Shown here: positions 17,548-26,456 of the stretch, in pieces
Numbering within the stretch: the stretch's first letter is position 1
Layout: each line of letters begins with the position of its first letter
DNA from: Peptococcaceae bacterium CEB3
GTDB taxonomy: Bacteria; Bacillota; Desulfitobacteriia; Desulfitobacteriales; Desulfitobacteriaceae
Assembly (NCBI GenBank): GCA_001029295.1
Contig: LDXJ01000058.1
Location: forward strand, 124,001-188,000
Reading direction: 5' to 3'
DNA length: 64,000 nt
Notes under the pieces: generated by a model
Database searches by the model: none
The model's input: the letters and a program-made list of their open reading frames with translations, nothing else
Told to the model about the DNA's origin: nothing
Position numbers and translations under genes: made by a program

Positions 17548-18708
17548 TTACTGCTTGATCACCCTTCTGGCGCCGATATATCTGGGCCCCCAATAAGGGC
17601 TTCCGAACAACCGGGTAACCACCACCCCACGGTTCTCGGCGTCAATCATGGTGTCATTCCCGATATATATGCCATTATGAGATGCTCCCGGAGCGTAGGT
17701 ACTGAAGAAGACGATGTCTCCCGGTTTCAAGTCTTCCCGCGAAACCGCTATTCCCTCCGTGTACTGCTCCTCAGATGTGCGGAGGAGGTTAATCCCAAAA
17801 TGTTTAAACACATATTGAACATAGCCGGAACAATCAAAGCCTTGCGGAGTTGTGCCACCCCATAAATAAGGCACTCCGGTATAACCCTCGGCATAGGAAA
17901 CGAGCGCCCCGACCGTCCCGCTTAGCTGCACCGGCTGACCTAAACTGCTTCCACCGCTTCCGCCCGTGACTGGATGATTCTTGGCGTTTTCCGCGTCAAT
18001 TTGTTGTTGTTGGATTAGCCCTTGGATATAATCGACGTTACTCTGAGCCCGGGATTTCGACTCAATCGTAGCCTTTTCCTGAGCGCTGAGCGATGAAATA
18101 AGGCTCTTTTCTTTGGTCAATGACTCCTGAACGGACAACTTGGCTGCTTGTTCAGCTTGTATGGAATTCTGAAGTTGTGCGGCCTTCTTCCGTACCACAA
18201 CGCCCTGGGCGACAATCGTGTTGCTTAGATCGGTAATTTCACTCTGTAACCGGTCGTACCGCTTGACCATATAGTTTAACTCATCCCATCGATCAAACAG
18301 GTCGGACCAACTGCTCGCTCCCAATAGAAACTCAATGTATCCGGACGAGCCGGCTTCATAACCGGCTCGCAGCAACGTTCCAAGATCCACTGTATAAACT
18401 TGCTTTTGACGAGCAAGATCTTGTTGTTTGTCATTTAGTCCCTTTAGTTCCATTTGGGTTTGAGCGATCTCAACCTTGTCCGTTAGTATTGTTTGGTTTA
18501 AGTTTTGCATAGTCAAGTGCACCCCGGCGACTCTGGATGCCATCAAAACCTCTTGTTGCTTTTGCTGTCGTCGTTCACTGCCCAATTGATTGTATTGCTG
18601 CTGATATTGAGAAAGTTGCTGTTGCAAAGTGCTGGCTGAGGCTGTTCCGGGCAGAACCAGTAATGAACCAATAGAAACCAAGGACAACAATCTTCGGTAA
18701 AAGCCCAT
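17548..18708 (-). CDS. Secreted NlpC/P60 peptidoglycan hydrolase with coiled coil
   Basis: 386 residues. An N-terminal signal peptide (RLLSLVSIGSLLVLPGTASA) is followed by a long Gln-rich coiled coil of the PcsB/CwlO type (residues 25-240), a Gly/Ser linker, and a C-terminal NlpC/P60 domain with catalytic Cys in GFDCSGYVQYVF, His in ASHNGIYIG and the conserved NPYLWGG-like VPYLWGG. It cleaves D-gamma-Glu to diamino-acid bonds in stem peptides and is probably exported for cell-wall remodelling. The ATG at 18708 follows GGGAGGAGA. A truncated relative of its catalytic end lies at 19303-19497. Confidence 0.9.
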   Translation of the reverse strand: MGFYRRLLSLVSIGSLLVLPGTASASTLQQQLSQYQQQYNQLGSERRQQKQQEVLMASRVAGVHLTMQNLNQTILTDKVEIAQTQMELKGLNDKQQDLARQKQVYTVDLGTLLRAGYEAGSSGYIEFLLGASSWSDLFDRWDELNYMVKRYDRLQSEITDLSNTIVAQGVVVRKKAAQLQNSIQAEQAAKLSVQESLTKEKSLISSLSAQEKATIESKSRAQSNVDYIQGLIQQQQIDAENAKNHPVTGGSGGSSLGQPVQLSGTVGALVSYAEGYTGVPYLWGGTTPQGFDCSGYVQYVFKHFGINLLRTSEEQYTEGIAVSREDLKPGDIVFFSTYAPGASHNGIYIGNDTMIDAENRGVVVTRLFGSPYWGPRYIGARRVIKQ

Positions 18709-18740
18709 TCTCTCCTCCCAATTTTCCCATCCCTTTTTCC

Positions 18741-18765
18741 AGTATAGCATAGGAGCCTATCCTAT
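18741..18765 (-). promoter_or_regulatory. Promoter -10 with inverted repeat, NlpC/P60 gene
   Basis: A minus-strand TATACT (18741-18746) abuts the perfect 6-5-6 inverted repeat ATAGGA-gccta-TCCTAT (18749-18765). Its position makes it a candidate operator; no clear -35 was found. Confidence 0.45.
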
Positions 18766-18805
18766 ATTTTTCTCCAAAAAAGATGCTGGGGTTTTGCAGG
18801 GTTTC

Positions 18806-19198
18806 CTACTGCATGTCGTTATGATTGTGCTGTACTCCCGGCTGCGTTGCCTGGTTAAACATGGGGCCAACCGTCTGCGGCACAACAGCAACCACCAGGA
18901 CGATGGAGATAATTGAAGAAATCAGATACACCCAGGCCGTTGCACGCTCATGATGCCATGTGCGTCTGGCGACAAAGAGAAACCTTACCGAAATTACCAG
19001 TGAAGCCAACAGAAAGAGAATTCTCACGGGCCCGGGTAGTGCTAATAAACCTGTACCCAAAGTGGTTAGGCCAAAAGCAATCAAGAGTGTGTGCAACCAA
19101 TGATGTGAAGATGCTATGATGGCCCAAAGGACAGAACCAACAGCTTTCAGAATACTCTTGTCCTTTCTTCCGTTCGAGACATTCGCCTTTTTTTTCAT
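18806..19198 (-). CDS. Hypothetical four-segment membrane protein, 130 aa
   Basis: 130 residues with a Lys-rich N-terminus, about four hydrophobic segments and a His-containing C-terminal tail (QPGVQHNHNDMQ). A GGGAGGTAATT ribosome site precedes the ATG. No family was recognised. It lies between the NlpC/P60 gene and a degenerate NlpC/P60 fragment on the same strand. Confidence 0.6.
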   Translation of the reverse strand: MKKKANVSNGRKDKSILKAVGSVLWAIIASSHHWLHTLLIAFGLTTLGTGLLALPGPVRILFLLASLVISVRFLFVARRTWHHERATAWVYLISSIISIVLVVAVVPQTVGPMFNQATQPGVQHNHNDMQ

Positions 19199-19302
19199 AA
19201 TTACCTCCCAAAAACTAATCAGACGTATGACTCAGGCTTTAGTTCAACACTAGAAATAGAATGCCAGTAATCCCATCGTTCTTTCACAACTGAGCCAATG
19301 AG

Positions 19303-19497
19303 TCAGTTTAGGACGCGACGAGCTCCCAAGTAGTGCTTGTCCCAATAGCTTTCTGACAAACTATGAATGGCAACGCCATCACTTGAGGACCCTATTGTAC
19401 GCCCACCGCCGATATAGATCCTGACATCTGAAGGGCCCTTTGTGTAAGTGGTGCGTTGTTCAAGCGCAAGGCTTAGTACATCTCCTCCTCTAACTCC
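19303..19497 (-). pseudogene. NlpC/P60 domain remnant
   Basis: An open stretch without start codon encodes [11 protein letters not shown], then [35 protein letters not shown] and a stop at 19303-19305. These match the last third of NlpC/P60 domains: GDIVFF, the GIYIGN strand and the SPYWGPRYIGARRV end of the intact neighbour at 17548. The catalytic Cys segment is missing, so this is a decayed duplicate or the remains of a second hydrolase. A strong GAGGAGGAG followed by ATG-TAC-TAA overlaps its start, but there is no longer frame. Confidence 0.75.
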
Positions 19498-19572
19498 TCA
19501 AAATTCCCACAGTAGTGAAAACAACACGTTAAGTAGCTTAACGGTGACTTGTAACAAGCCCAAGAAAAAGCG

Positions 19573-19611
19573 ATGAATTTCTCATGAATGTCTCGTGAAC
19601 AATTTGTAAAC
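19573..19611 (-). promoter_or_regulatory. Four direct repeats with 11-bp period (PhoB/PhoP-type box)
   Basis: ATGAAT, ATGAAT, GTGAAC and GTAAAC start at 19573, 19584, 19595 and 19606: the same hexamers, order and spacing as the copZ array (17468-17506). It stands upstream of the NlpC/P60 remnant and the 130-aa membrane protein. Confidence 0.55.
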
Positions 19612-19678
19612 AGCAAAAGCTCCAACACTGTAGGCTCATTCATCCCTGGGATGCCCTGGGTTTGGTGAAGAGATTAGG

Positions 19679-19702
19679 AAAAGGCCACCCCAAGGGTGAC
19701 CT
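19679..19702 (-). terminator. Intrinsic terminator after lgt
   Basis: On the minus strand GGTCACCC-ttg-GGGTGGCC is followed by TTTTCC, 45 bp downstream of the lgt stop. Confidence 0.8.
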
Positions 19703-19745
19703 CTGAATACCGCCTAACTTCTGGTTTCTTTCGTTTTCCGTAGCC

Positions 19746-20549
19746 TCAGGTCTCCACTTCAGCCGTACCCGGCGCTTCTTTGCCCCGCGACTTCCAAACA
19801 AGGACCACTCCCGAGATAACGGCCAGAATAATCATACCGATACTGCTCCATTGGGCGGCCGTCCAGTTAAAAAGATAACGTCCCCCGTCCCCCCGCAGGA
19901 ACTCCAGGCTGAAACGACCGATGGAATAGAGGATGACATACGTCAGGAAAACAATGCCCCTGGGCCATTTTCGCCAACGGGAAAGGATTAAGATCAGGGC
20001 AAAAACCACCATGTCCCATTGACCTTCCCACACTTCGGCCGGCCAGAGCGGCTGACTTCCATAGGCGGCATAAGCACCTGTCCCCGGCGGGTAGACCAGG
20101 CCAAAGCCCGAGTGAGTCGGGCTGCCATAAGCGTCTCCGTTGAGGAAACAGGCAATCCTGCCGATTGCCTGGCCCAAGATGAGTCCGGGAGCTGCCAGAT
20201 CAGCCAGCCGCCAGAAATCGATCCGGTGTCTCCTCGTATAAACAATCGCGACAAGGACTGCGCCAATAATTGATCCCTGAATAGCCAAACCCCCATGCCA
20301 AAGCATCAGAATCTCAACCGGATGTTGGGAGTAGAACGGCCAATCGTAAAAGAACACCTGCCAGAGGCGGGCGCCGACAATGGCCCCAATCACTCCATAG
20401 AACAACATGTTGAGCAAGTGCTCCCGGTATTCCTTTTCGGCGGGAGCCAAGACATAAGCGACACCTGCTCCCAGGATGATCGCTATGATCACAATCAGCC
20501 CGTAAGAACGCTGTGAATAACTTCCGATGGTAAATAGTACTTGTGCCAT
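19746..20549 (-). CDS. lgt: Prolipoprotein diacylglyceryl transferase
   Basis: 267 residues with seven membrane segments. The Lgt signature is present as GQAIGRIACFLNGDAYGSPT near residue 135, with the HGGLAIQGSIIGA segment near 90 and the C-terminal RFSLEFLRGDGGRY motif. Lgt transfers diacylglycerol from phosphatidylglycerol to the lipobox Cys of preprolipoproteins, the first step of lipoprotein maturation. AAAGGGGAAAGG precedes the ATG. An array of three 11-bp-spaced direct repeats lies upstream (20693-20720), at the decayed end of cysD. Confidence 0.95.
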   Translation of the reverse strand: MAQVLFTIGSYSQRSYGLIVIIAIILGAGVAYVLAPAEKEYREHLLNMLFYGVIGAIVGARLWQVFFYDWPFYSQHPVEILMLWHGGLAIQGSIIGAVLVAIVYTRRHRIDFWRLADLAAPGLILGQAIGRIACFLNGDAYGSPTHSGFGLVYPPGTGAYAAYGSQPLWPAEVWEGQWDMVVFALILILSRWRKWPRGIVFLTYVILYSIGRFSLEFLRGDGGRYLFNWTAAQWSSIGMIILAVISGVVLVWKSRGKEAPGTAEVET

Positions 20550-20692
20550 GCCTTTCCCCTTTCAGCTTGCCAGTCAACCTTTTAACCTGACCCAAGCGAG
20601 CCATGCCTAAACCTAACCCAGGCCCATTCAGACTTAATCCGGTTCCGAACAAGCCACACTAACTAATGCTAACATACTTCTTCACTTGTCTC

Positions 20693-20720
20693 ATGAAAAA
20701 CTTGTGAATTTCTTATGACC
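20693..20720 (-). promoter_or_regulatory. Three direct repeats with 11-bp period upstream of lgt
   Basis: ATGAAA, GTGAAT and ATGACC start at 20693, 20704 and 20715, giving TT(T/C)A(C/T)-type hexamers on the minus strand, as in the arrays at 17468 and 19573 but with only three units. Confidence 0.4.
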
Positions 20721-21306
20721 TTTCCTTTTTGCCCTTCCTTTTTCTCCCGTTCCCAGCGGCAGTCTCTATGCACTCACCTGCCCACTTCGACCGGAATTTC
20801 CCTGACGGTCGGCAAAACTGATCCCACATTTCCGGCGCCTGGTGCACATTGTCCCACTCCGCATCCCGATTGCGCTCACTGAAGACCCTCTCCTTGGATC
20901 GTGAAACTTCTTCATCGCGTCGGATGCCCAAGACCAGCCCCTGGAAATTATGCTCTTCTACCACCTGCTGCAACCCATCTGTCTTCAAGGCTTTGCAGCA
21001 GACTAACCGGCCCTTCTCCGGCCCCATACCCTCTTTTAAAGCCTAAGCATTTTTATGCACAATCAGTTCGAACCCGTGCGTCCGCACAAATTAGTCCCGG
21101 TAGGTAATCATCTGCGGAATTTTGTAAGTCGTATCCACATGGACCAAGGGGAAAGGGCAGTGCCCGAAAAAGGCCTTCTTCGTCAGCCACAGCAGCACTG
21201 TGGAGTCCTTGCCAATAGACCAGAGCATCCCGGTCTTACCCAGTTTCCTGTACGCCTCACGCAGGATATAGATACTGTAAGCCTCCAAACGTTCAAGATG
21301 ATCCAT
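20713..21306 (-). pseudogene. cysD: Sulfate adenylyltransferase subunit 2, broken
   Basis: The frame begins with [20 protein letters not shown] and [16 protein letters not shown], the N-type PP-loop of CysD, continues through [17 protein letters not shown], and then meets an in-frame TAA (21082-21084). Homology goes on without frame change (FVRTHGFELIVHKNA), is cut again by TAG, and resumes with GMGPEKGRLVCCKALKTDGL and GIRRDEEVSRSKERVFS. After PEMWDQF the normal C-terminus (about 100 residues) is replaced by unrelated Lys-rich sequence. The GTPase partner gene cysN, normally downstream, is absent; lgt follows instead. ATP sulfurylase activity must come from elsewhere, such as a Sat enzyme. 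Confidence 0.88.
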
Positions 21307-21320
21307 GGCTCAGCCCCCCT

Positions 21321-21632
21321 CTAATAAATGTTTGCTTCTTTCTTATTCACACGTATATGGGTATGCAACCCATTTTTATTTATCTGCCAATGCAAGCAGC
21401 CTTGCTCATCCTTGACAACCAGATAAGCACCCTGGCCTCCCATGTCAGATCCCAGAAAATACCGAATCGCTCCGTAACCGCATTCCTTGAGACAGGCGGC
21501 GCAGCCCCAACAGTCGCGCGGCTCCGGAATAAAAGCCTTTTTCCTCTCGTCTTGGCGGATAAGCCCTCCTGGGCAGACATCCCTGCACAGACCGCAGCCT
21601 GTGCACAGACTCTGATCAATCCGAATGCTCAT
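21321..21632 (-). CDS. aprB: APS reductase beta subunit, 2x[4Fe-4S] ferredoxin type
   Basis: 103 residues. The N-terminal half holds two ferredoxin cysteine motifs, CTGCGLCRDVCPGG and CWGCAACLKECGYGAI, followed by a short beta domain. It is the iron-sulfur electron-transfer partner of the flavin subunit encoded upstream, whose 3' end it overlaps by 17 bp. The ATG at 21632 is preferred over the upstream GTG because GGGTGAG acts as ribosome site. This compact form is typical of the AprBA-like assimilatory pairs of clostridia rather than of dissimilatory AprB, which is longer. Confidence 0.88.
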   Translation of the reverse strand: MSIRIDQSLCTGCGLCRDVCPGGLIRQDERKKAFIPEPRDCWGCAACLKECGYGAIRYFLGSDMGGQGAYLVVKDEQGCLHWQINKNGLHTHIRVNKKEANIY

Positions 21633-23304
21633 AGAACTCACCCTTTTTCACAATATCTCTGAATACTATTTCTACCTTGCCTGCCCTGTAGCGGGAATTG
21701 ACGTACTTCAGCCAGTTCGGGTCATCTCGTTCCGGATAATCAGCATTTTGCTGATACCCGGGCCAGCGGGTCTCTTTCCGGGCCTGCATATGGGCGATCA
21801 CCACTTTGCAGACATAAAGGCGATCCACTACCTCCTGAATGTGCAGCAGCTCCGGTAAATTTTCGGCGTGCATTTCTGTCGCACACTGAAGCAGCTCTTG
21901 GATCTTCCGGGCAGCGATGGCTAATTTACGGCCGTCAATCAGGTAACCCGTTCCTATGCCGCCGGCATACTCATCCATAATCTTTTGCATTGCTTCTTCT
22001 GTTTGCTCGGCGTTGTAGAGAGACTGCCTGGAATCGAAGCAGCGATTCATCCGAACCCGCACAGCATCCATTTCATCGTCTGAGAAAGTTTGGCTTTCCT
22101 GCCCCCGGCTGTATTCCAGAGCGGACAACGCGGCAATTTCACCCTCTGCCAGACAACCCGGGACGTATTTTTTAGGGCACCCCCCGGCTGCGTCTCCCGC
22201 CACGAAAAGGCCGGGCAGCGTAGTCGCCCGCCGGCTATCCACCCAGTACCCGCTGGCACAATGGCCGCCCACAATGTACGGCTCCGTGCCCGTAATTTCC
22301 ACATTGGCCAAACGCGGATTCCTGCCACTGTCCAGCCATGACAAGACCTGGGCAGGGGCCATGTTAAGGTAGGCCTTGTAAAGTTCTTCTTCTTGTTGCA
22401 CTGTAATTCCTTCGGTCTGTAAATAACACGGTCCCAAACCCCTCTGGTTTTCTGCCACCGTAGCCCATAATCGCATAGGAGTGGAGAGTATCCCTGCGTA
22501 CCTGCCTAAGTACTCTTCGCCCCGGCCGTTTACCTGTACCGCCTTCACCCCTTGGGCGATGGTCCCTGTCGGGGCAATGGTATCCTTGCATCGAAGAGCA
22601 ATAAAACGCATCTCAAACCCAGTCATTTCGGCACCCGCCCGGATCCCCATGGCATAACCCGCACCTGTATTAAACGGGCAATACCACATTTTATGCCGGG
22701 AAAAACCGGGATTATTGGGTCGATAAAGGCCTGCCGCCCCGCCGGTGGCACAGATCACGGCTTTGGCATAGATGACATAAAAAACATCTTTCTCCAGAGA
22801 AAAGGCTAGCACGCCAACCACCTTATGCTCTCTACAGATATAATCCGTGACGTTGACCCGATTAAGTACCCGGATGTTTGTGTATTGGGCCACAGACGAC
22901 GCCAGCAGCGGCTTGATATTCTCTCCGTTAATCTTGATACTGTGTCGCCCCCGCACCACATAATGACCATCGGCATCCTTTAAAATTCGCAAACCCAGCT
23001 CTTCCAGCTTCCGGGTTACCCGATTAAAGTTTTGAGCGAGCGAGAAGACTAAATCCTCGCGGACTACTCCTGCTGCATCCTGCCGGACATACTCGAGATA
23101 GGACTCCGGTGTTTCCCCTTCCGGCAAATAGGCGTTCAAGGCGTTTACCCCGGCTGCCAGGCAACCGCTGCGTTTGATATGAGCCTTTTCCACAATCAGA
23201 ACCTGAGCCTGAGAGGTTTCGGCAGCCGTTAAAGCCGCAAAACATCCAGCCGTACCTCCGCCCACAATCAAAATATCCGTTGTCAGGATTTTGGGCTTTA
23301 ACAT
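21616..23304 (-). CDS. aprA: APS reductase alpha subunit-like flavoprotein
   Basis: 562 residues of the succinate dehydrogenase/AprA flavoprotein family. The FAD-binding [20 protein letters not shown] is near residue 10, with [28 protein letters not shown], and the FAD-closing [28 protein letters not shown] near residue 365. With AprB it reduces adenylyl sulfate to sulfite and AMP. Location between cysC and aprB/cysD in a sulfur-assimilation operon supports an assimilatory role. It overlaps cysC by 7 bp and aprB by 17 bp, so translation is probably coupled. Confidence 0.9.
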   Translation of the reverse strand: MLKPKILTTDILIVGGGTAGCFAALTAAETSQAQVLIVEKAHIKRSGCLAAGVNALNAYLPEGETPESYLEYVRQDAAGVVREDLVFSLAQNFNRVTRKLEELGLRILKDADGHYVVRGRHSIKINGENIKPLLASSVAQYTNIRVLNRVNVTDYICREHKVVGVLAFSLEKDVFYVIYAKAVICATGGAAGLYRPNNPGFSRHKMWYCPFNTGAGYAMGIRAGAEMTGFEMRFIALRCKDTIAPTGTIAQGVKAVQVNGRGEEYLGRYAGILSTPMRLWATVAENQRGLGPCYLQTEGITVQQEEELYKAYLNMAPAQVLSWLDSGRNPRLANVEITGTEPYIVGGHCASGYWVDSRRATTLPGLFVAGDAAGGCPKKYVPGCLAEGEIAALSALEYSRGQESQTFSDDEMDAVRVRMNRCFDSRQSLYNAEQTEEAMQKIMDEYAGGIGTGYLIDGRKLAIAARKIQELLQCATEMHAENLPELLHIQEVVDRLYVCKVVIAHMQARKETRWPGYQQNADYPERDDPNWLKYVNSRYRAGKVEIVFRDIVKKGEFYEHSD

Positions 23305-23930
23305 CTTGCTGCGCTCACCTCTAACCCCCCGGTGCGCTCATTGATATAGGCTAAGAGCTGCGCAAGGCACTGGGCAACAGAGTCCTCCGCTGTCCGCACG
23401 ACAATTTCGGGTTTTTGCGGGGGCTCATAGGGCGCGCTGATCCCGGTAAATTCAGGGATCAAACCCGCACGGGCTTTTGCGTATAAGGCTTTCGGGTCCC
23501 GCTGTTCACAGACCGCCAACGGGCAATCCACAAAAACTTCGATGTAGTCTGCGCCCAGAACCGCACGCAGTTGCTCTCTTTCCGCCCTGAGAGGAGAAAT
23601 AAAGGCTGCCAGAACGATAACACCGCTATCCAGCATTAGCTTAGCAACCTCCCCGATCCGGCGCAAATTTTCCCGCCTATCGGCCTGAGAAAAACCCAGA
23701 TCACTGTTGAGTCCGTGTCGGATATTATCCCCATCTAAGGTATAGGTGAGCCTGCCCAGAGCGTGGAGCTCCGCCTCTAAGGCGTGGGCCAGGGTAGATT
23801 TTCCGGACCCTGACAAGCCTGAAAGCCATAAAACCATACCTCTCTGTCTGAGCATATTTTCCCGGTGCGTACGCAAGACTTGTCCTGTATGCCAATAGAC
23901 ATTTCTTTTCTCCACCAAACTATCCCCCAT
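23298..23930 (-). CDS. cysC: Adenylylsulfate (APS) kinase
   Basis: 210 residues: P-loop GLSGSGKST near residue 38, [20 protein letters not shown] with the family's DGD motif, and [24 protein letters not shown]. The enzyme makes PAPS from APS and ATP. Its presence beside an APS reductase is notable because PAPS is not needed for the APS route; PAPS may serve sulfation. A GTG five codons after the listed ATG has the better-spaced GGGGGAT site, so the true protein may be slightly shorter. Confidence 0.92.
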   Translation of the reverse strand: MGDSLVEKRNVYWHTGQVLRTHRENMLRQRGMVLWLSGLSGSGKSTLAHALEAELHALGRLTYTLDGDNIRHGLNSDLGFSQADRRENLRRIGEVAKLMLDSGVIVLAAFISPLRAEREQLRAVLGADYIEVFVDCPLAVCEQRDPKALYAKARAGLIPEFTGISAPYEPPQKPEIVVRTAEDSVAQCLAQLLAYINERTGGLEVSAARC

Positions 23931-24066
23931 TTTTCCCTTATCATACGCTGCACTCTGTACGCTGCAGCTGCGACCAGCGCTCCGAGTCAGTACCCACAGT
24001 CCTTTTTAATGTCATATTATCCAGACTGTTTACCGGGTTATCAAGATAAAAAACCTTTTCTTTTGC

Positions 24067-25302
24067 TCAGAGCGCTAAACTCATCCGGTCTAGAGCCTGA
24101 GCGAAGTCCAGCTTCAGATCCCGGATATCCTCGATCCCGACACTGATTCTTACCAGATCCTCGTAGACGCCCATCTGCTCCCTTTCCTCGCAGGTGTGAT
24201 GGAGACAAAGTGTAGAAGCAGGATGAATCACCAAGGTCCGGACATCCCCAATATTGGCCAGATTCGCCCCGTACTTCAACTTCTCAATGAAGCGAAAGGC
24301 TTTATGCTTGCTGCCCAGGCGCACAGTCAAAAGTCCCCCGAACTTCCCTCTGAATTGCTGACAAGCCGTGCTACGGCTTAAACTGGACTCCAACCCCGGA
24401 TAGTTCACGGCTGTGACCTGATGTTGTTCTTGGAAGAAGACGGCCAATTCCTGAGCATTGTCACAGATTCTTTCCATGCGCAACCCCAGAGTCTCCAGTC
24501 CCAGACTGTTCAAATAGGCGGCAAGCGGTGCCATCGAAGCACCAAAATCCGTGAGCAGTCCTTTCCTAACCCTGGCCAAATAAGCATAAGGACCAAACTT
24601 GTGGTACTCCTGAAGGGCTGGATATCGCCTCCCATCCCAAGGGAATCGGCCACTGTCCACAATGATGCCTCCGATAGAATTGCCGCTGCCATTAATATAT
24701 TTAGAGGTTGAGTGGAGAACAATATCTGCGCCTAACTCAAGGGGACGGCAAATGTAAGGTGAAGCAGCCGTATTGTCAACCACCAAAGGCACTCCCCGGC
24801 TGTGGGCCAGCTCCGCCAAGCCTGCAATGTCCGGCACATCCAGCTTAGGATTGCCGATACTCTCCACGTAAATGAGACGTGTCTGCTCATTTATATTGGC
24901 GGCAAAACTCGCGATCGTGTTGTCTGTCACCCAGCGGCTGGTAATTCCGAAACGCTGAAGTTCCTTAAATAAGGCGAACGTCCCACCGTAAAGCCCACTG
25001 CCTGAAAGGATCTCCTGCCCGCCCTGAACAATACTCAGCAAAGACAAGGTGATAGCTGCCATGCCGGAAGCACAGGCTACTGCACCCACACCTTGCTCCA
25101 AAGCGGCCACCTTTTTCTCGAAAGCTGCCAAGGTTGGATTGCTAATGCGGGTATAGATGTAACCGAAATCCGTGCCTTGGAAAACCCTTTCAAGTTCTTC
25201 CGCCGTGGGATACTGAAAAGCTGTGGTTTGATAGATAGGCTCCAGCGGAGTTCCCCTTTTGCCAGCCGTTTCAGTGTGCAGCAGAGCTGTATTAAACTCC
25301 AT
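24067..25302 (-). CDS. metY: O-acetylhomoserine sulfhydrylase (MetY), cluster copy
   Basis: 411 residues of the Cys/Met metabolism PLP family. GLYGGTFALF (phosphate-binding), VDNTAASPYICRP and the PLP lysine in HSTSKYINGSGNSIGG near residue 205 are present. It makes homocysteine (or cysteine) from an O-acetylated amino acid and a sulfide donor. In this operon it follows a ThiS-like sulfur carrier and its activating enzyme, so the donor may be a protein thiocarboxylate, as shown for Wolinella succinogenes MetY/HcyS, rather than free sulfide. A second MetY under S-box control is at 27186-28514. Confidence 0.9.
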   Translation of the reverse strand: MEFNTALLHTETAGKRGTPLEPIYQTTAFQYPTAEELERVFQGTDFGYIYTRISNPTLAAFEKKVAALEQGVGAVACASGMAAITLSLLSIVQGGQEILSGSGLYGGTFALFKELQRFGITSRWVTDNTIASFAANINEQTRLIYVESIGNPKLDVPDIAGLAELAHSRGVPLVVDNTAASPYICRPLELGADIVLHSTSKYINGSGNSIGGIIVDSGRFPWDGRRYPALQEYHKFGPYAYLARVRKGLLTDFGASMAPLAAYLNSLGLETLGLRMERICDNAQELAVFFQEQHQVTAVNYPGLESSLSRSTACQQFRGKFGGLLTVRLGSKHKAFRFIEKLKYGANLANIGDVRTLVIHPASTLCLHHTCEEREQMGVYEDLVRISVGIEDIRDLKLDFAQALDRMSLAL

Positions 25303-25352
25303 CTTCTCTTAACCACCTTTTTTTCTGCCGCCTTCTTGCCGTAAAGGCGGAC

Positions 25353-26162
25353 CTATTTCTGACCACAAACAGCCTGTTCATGGTCGATTAGCTCGCTAAT
25401 TGTGGGACAGTCTCCGCAAACCTGGCACGTAGCCCGCCTGGCCAGCGTGATCTGGCGAAAGTTCATCGTCGAAGCATCAAAAGTTAACAGCCTTCCGGTT
25501 AAGAGCTCTCCTGTGCCCAGGATATATTTAAGTGCCTCCGCGGCCTGGATAGTCCCTATAATACCGCCCATAACCCCCAGAACACCGGCCTGTCTGCAAG
25601 TGGGCACCGCATCGGGCGGTGGAGGAGTCACAAAGACACATCGATAGCAGGGCCCCTGACCGGGTACATAAGTCATAGTCTGACCTTGAAAGCGAATAAT
25701 ACCGGCATGAGAAAAGGGCCTGCTCATAAGGACACATGCATCATTAATTAGAAATTTAGCCGGGAAATTATCCGTAGCATCAATGATGAAATCGTAGTTA
25801 CGGTCCTTGACAATGTCTGCGATATTGGCCGCGCTCACCCACTCCTGATAAGTGACCACCTCCACCTCAGGATTCAGGTCCCATATCGTTTCCTGGCCCG
25901 AAACAACCTTGGGCTTACCCACATCTCCGGTCGAGTGGATGATCTGGCGTTGCAGGTTCGATAACTCCACCTTGTCACAATCGACCAGGCCAACTGTGCC
26001 CACTCCGGCAGCTGCTAGGTACATTGCAGCCGGCGCCCCCAGCCCGCCCGTGCCAATGATCAATACCTTAGCCTTGAGAAACTTCTCCTGGCCCTTAACC
26101 CCCACTTCCTTGAGAATAATCTGCCGGGAATATCTCTCCAGCTGCCCATCACTGAACTTCAT
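25353..26162 (-). CDS. E1-like sulfur-carrier adenylyltransferase (ThiF/MoeB/HcyF family)
   Basis: 269 residues with the E1 nucleotide-binding GTGGLGAPAAMYLAAAGVG near residue 40, DNFPAKFLIND, the GPCYRCVF loop and zinc-binding CQVCGDC near the C-terminus. Such enzymes adenylate the C-terminal Gly of a ubiquitin-like carrier so that it can accept sulfur as a thiocarboxylate. Its ATG overlaps the stop of the carrier gene (ATGA), and metY follows 50 bp later. It therefore probably activates this carrier for homocysteine or cysteine synthesis rather than thiamine or molybdopterin synthesis. Confidence 0.88.
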   Translation of the reverse strand: MKFSDGQLERYSRQIILKEVGVKGQEKFLKAKVLIIGTGGLGAPAAMYLAAAGVGTVGLVDCDKVELSNLQRQIIHSTGDVGKPKVVSGQETIWDLNPEVEVVTYQEWVSAANIADIVKDRNYDFIIDATDNFPAKFLINDACVLMSRPFSHAGIIRFQGQTMTYVPGQGPCYRCVFVTPPPPDAVPTCRQAGVLGVMGGIIGTIQAAEALKYILGTGELLTGRLLTFDASTMNFRQITLARRATCQVCGDCPTISELIDHEQAVCGQK

Positions 26163-26374
26163 GATTTCGCCTGCCCTCCCCCCATAAAGTAAAGAAACTC
26201 AACCACGTCTCCGTCATTCAGCAGGGTCCCATCCAACTCCGCCGCGCTGACAAATTCTTCGTTCAGTTGCACAGTGACATATTCCGGGGTCGCAACTTCC
26301 TGAGATACAATAAGCTGTCTGATGGAAACAGACTGGCTGAGTTCAACTTCTTTACCGTTAACCATGATGTGCAT
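26159..26374 (-). CDS. ThiS/HcyS-like sulfur carrier with masked Gly-Gly
   Basis: 71 residues with a ubiquitin-like beta-grasp fold: MVNGKEVELSQSVSIRQLI near the start and LLNDGDVVEFLYFMGGG at the end. Functional carriers normally end in Gly-Gly; here four more residues (QAKS) follow Gly67. In the homocysteine system of Wolinella such tails are removed by the JAMM metalloprotease HcyD before activation. No JAMM protease gene is in the window, so processing must use a protease encoded elsewhere. The codons for the tail also supply the GGGAGGG ribosome site of the next gene, which could explain their presence. Confidence 0.85.
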   Translation of the reverse strand: MHIMVNGKEVELSQSVSIRQLIVSQEVATPEYVTVQLNEEFVSAAELDGTLLNDGDVVEFLYFMGGGQAKS

Positions 26375-26456
26375 GCGTTTGTCCCGCCTTTCCCAGATGA
26401 TCCACCCTGCTCTTTCCTCTTGTCTGCAAGCCCACTTCGCGATCTGACATTATACT

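Noticed and set aside
20713-21306. Stop-codon readthrough (for example pyrrolysine at TAG) in cysD
   Set aside because: One of the two stops is TAA, the protein also lacks its C-terminus, and cysN is gone. Decay explains all of this more simply.
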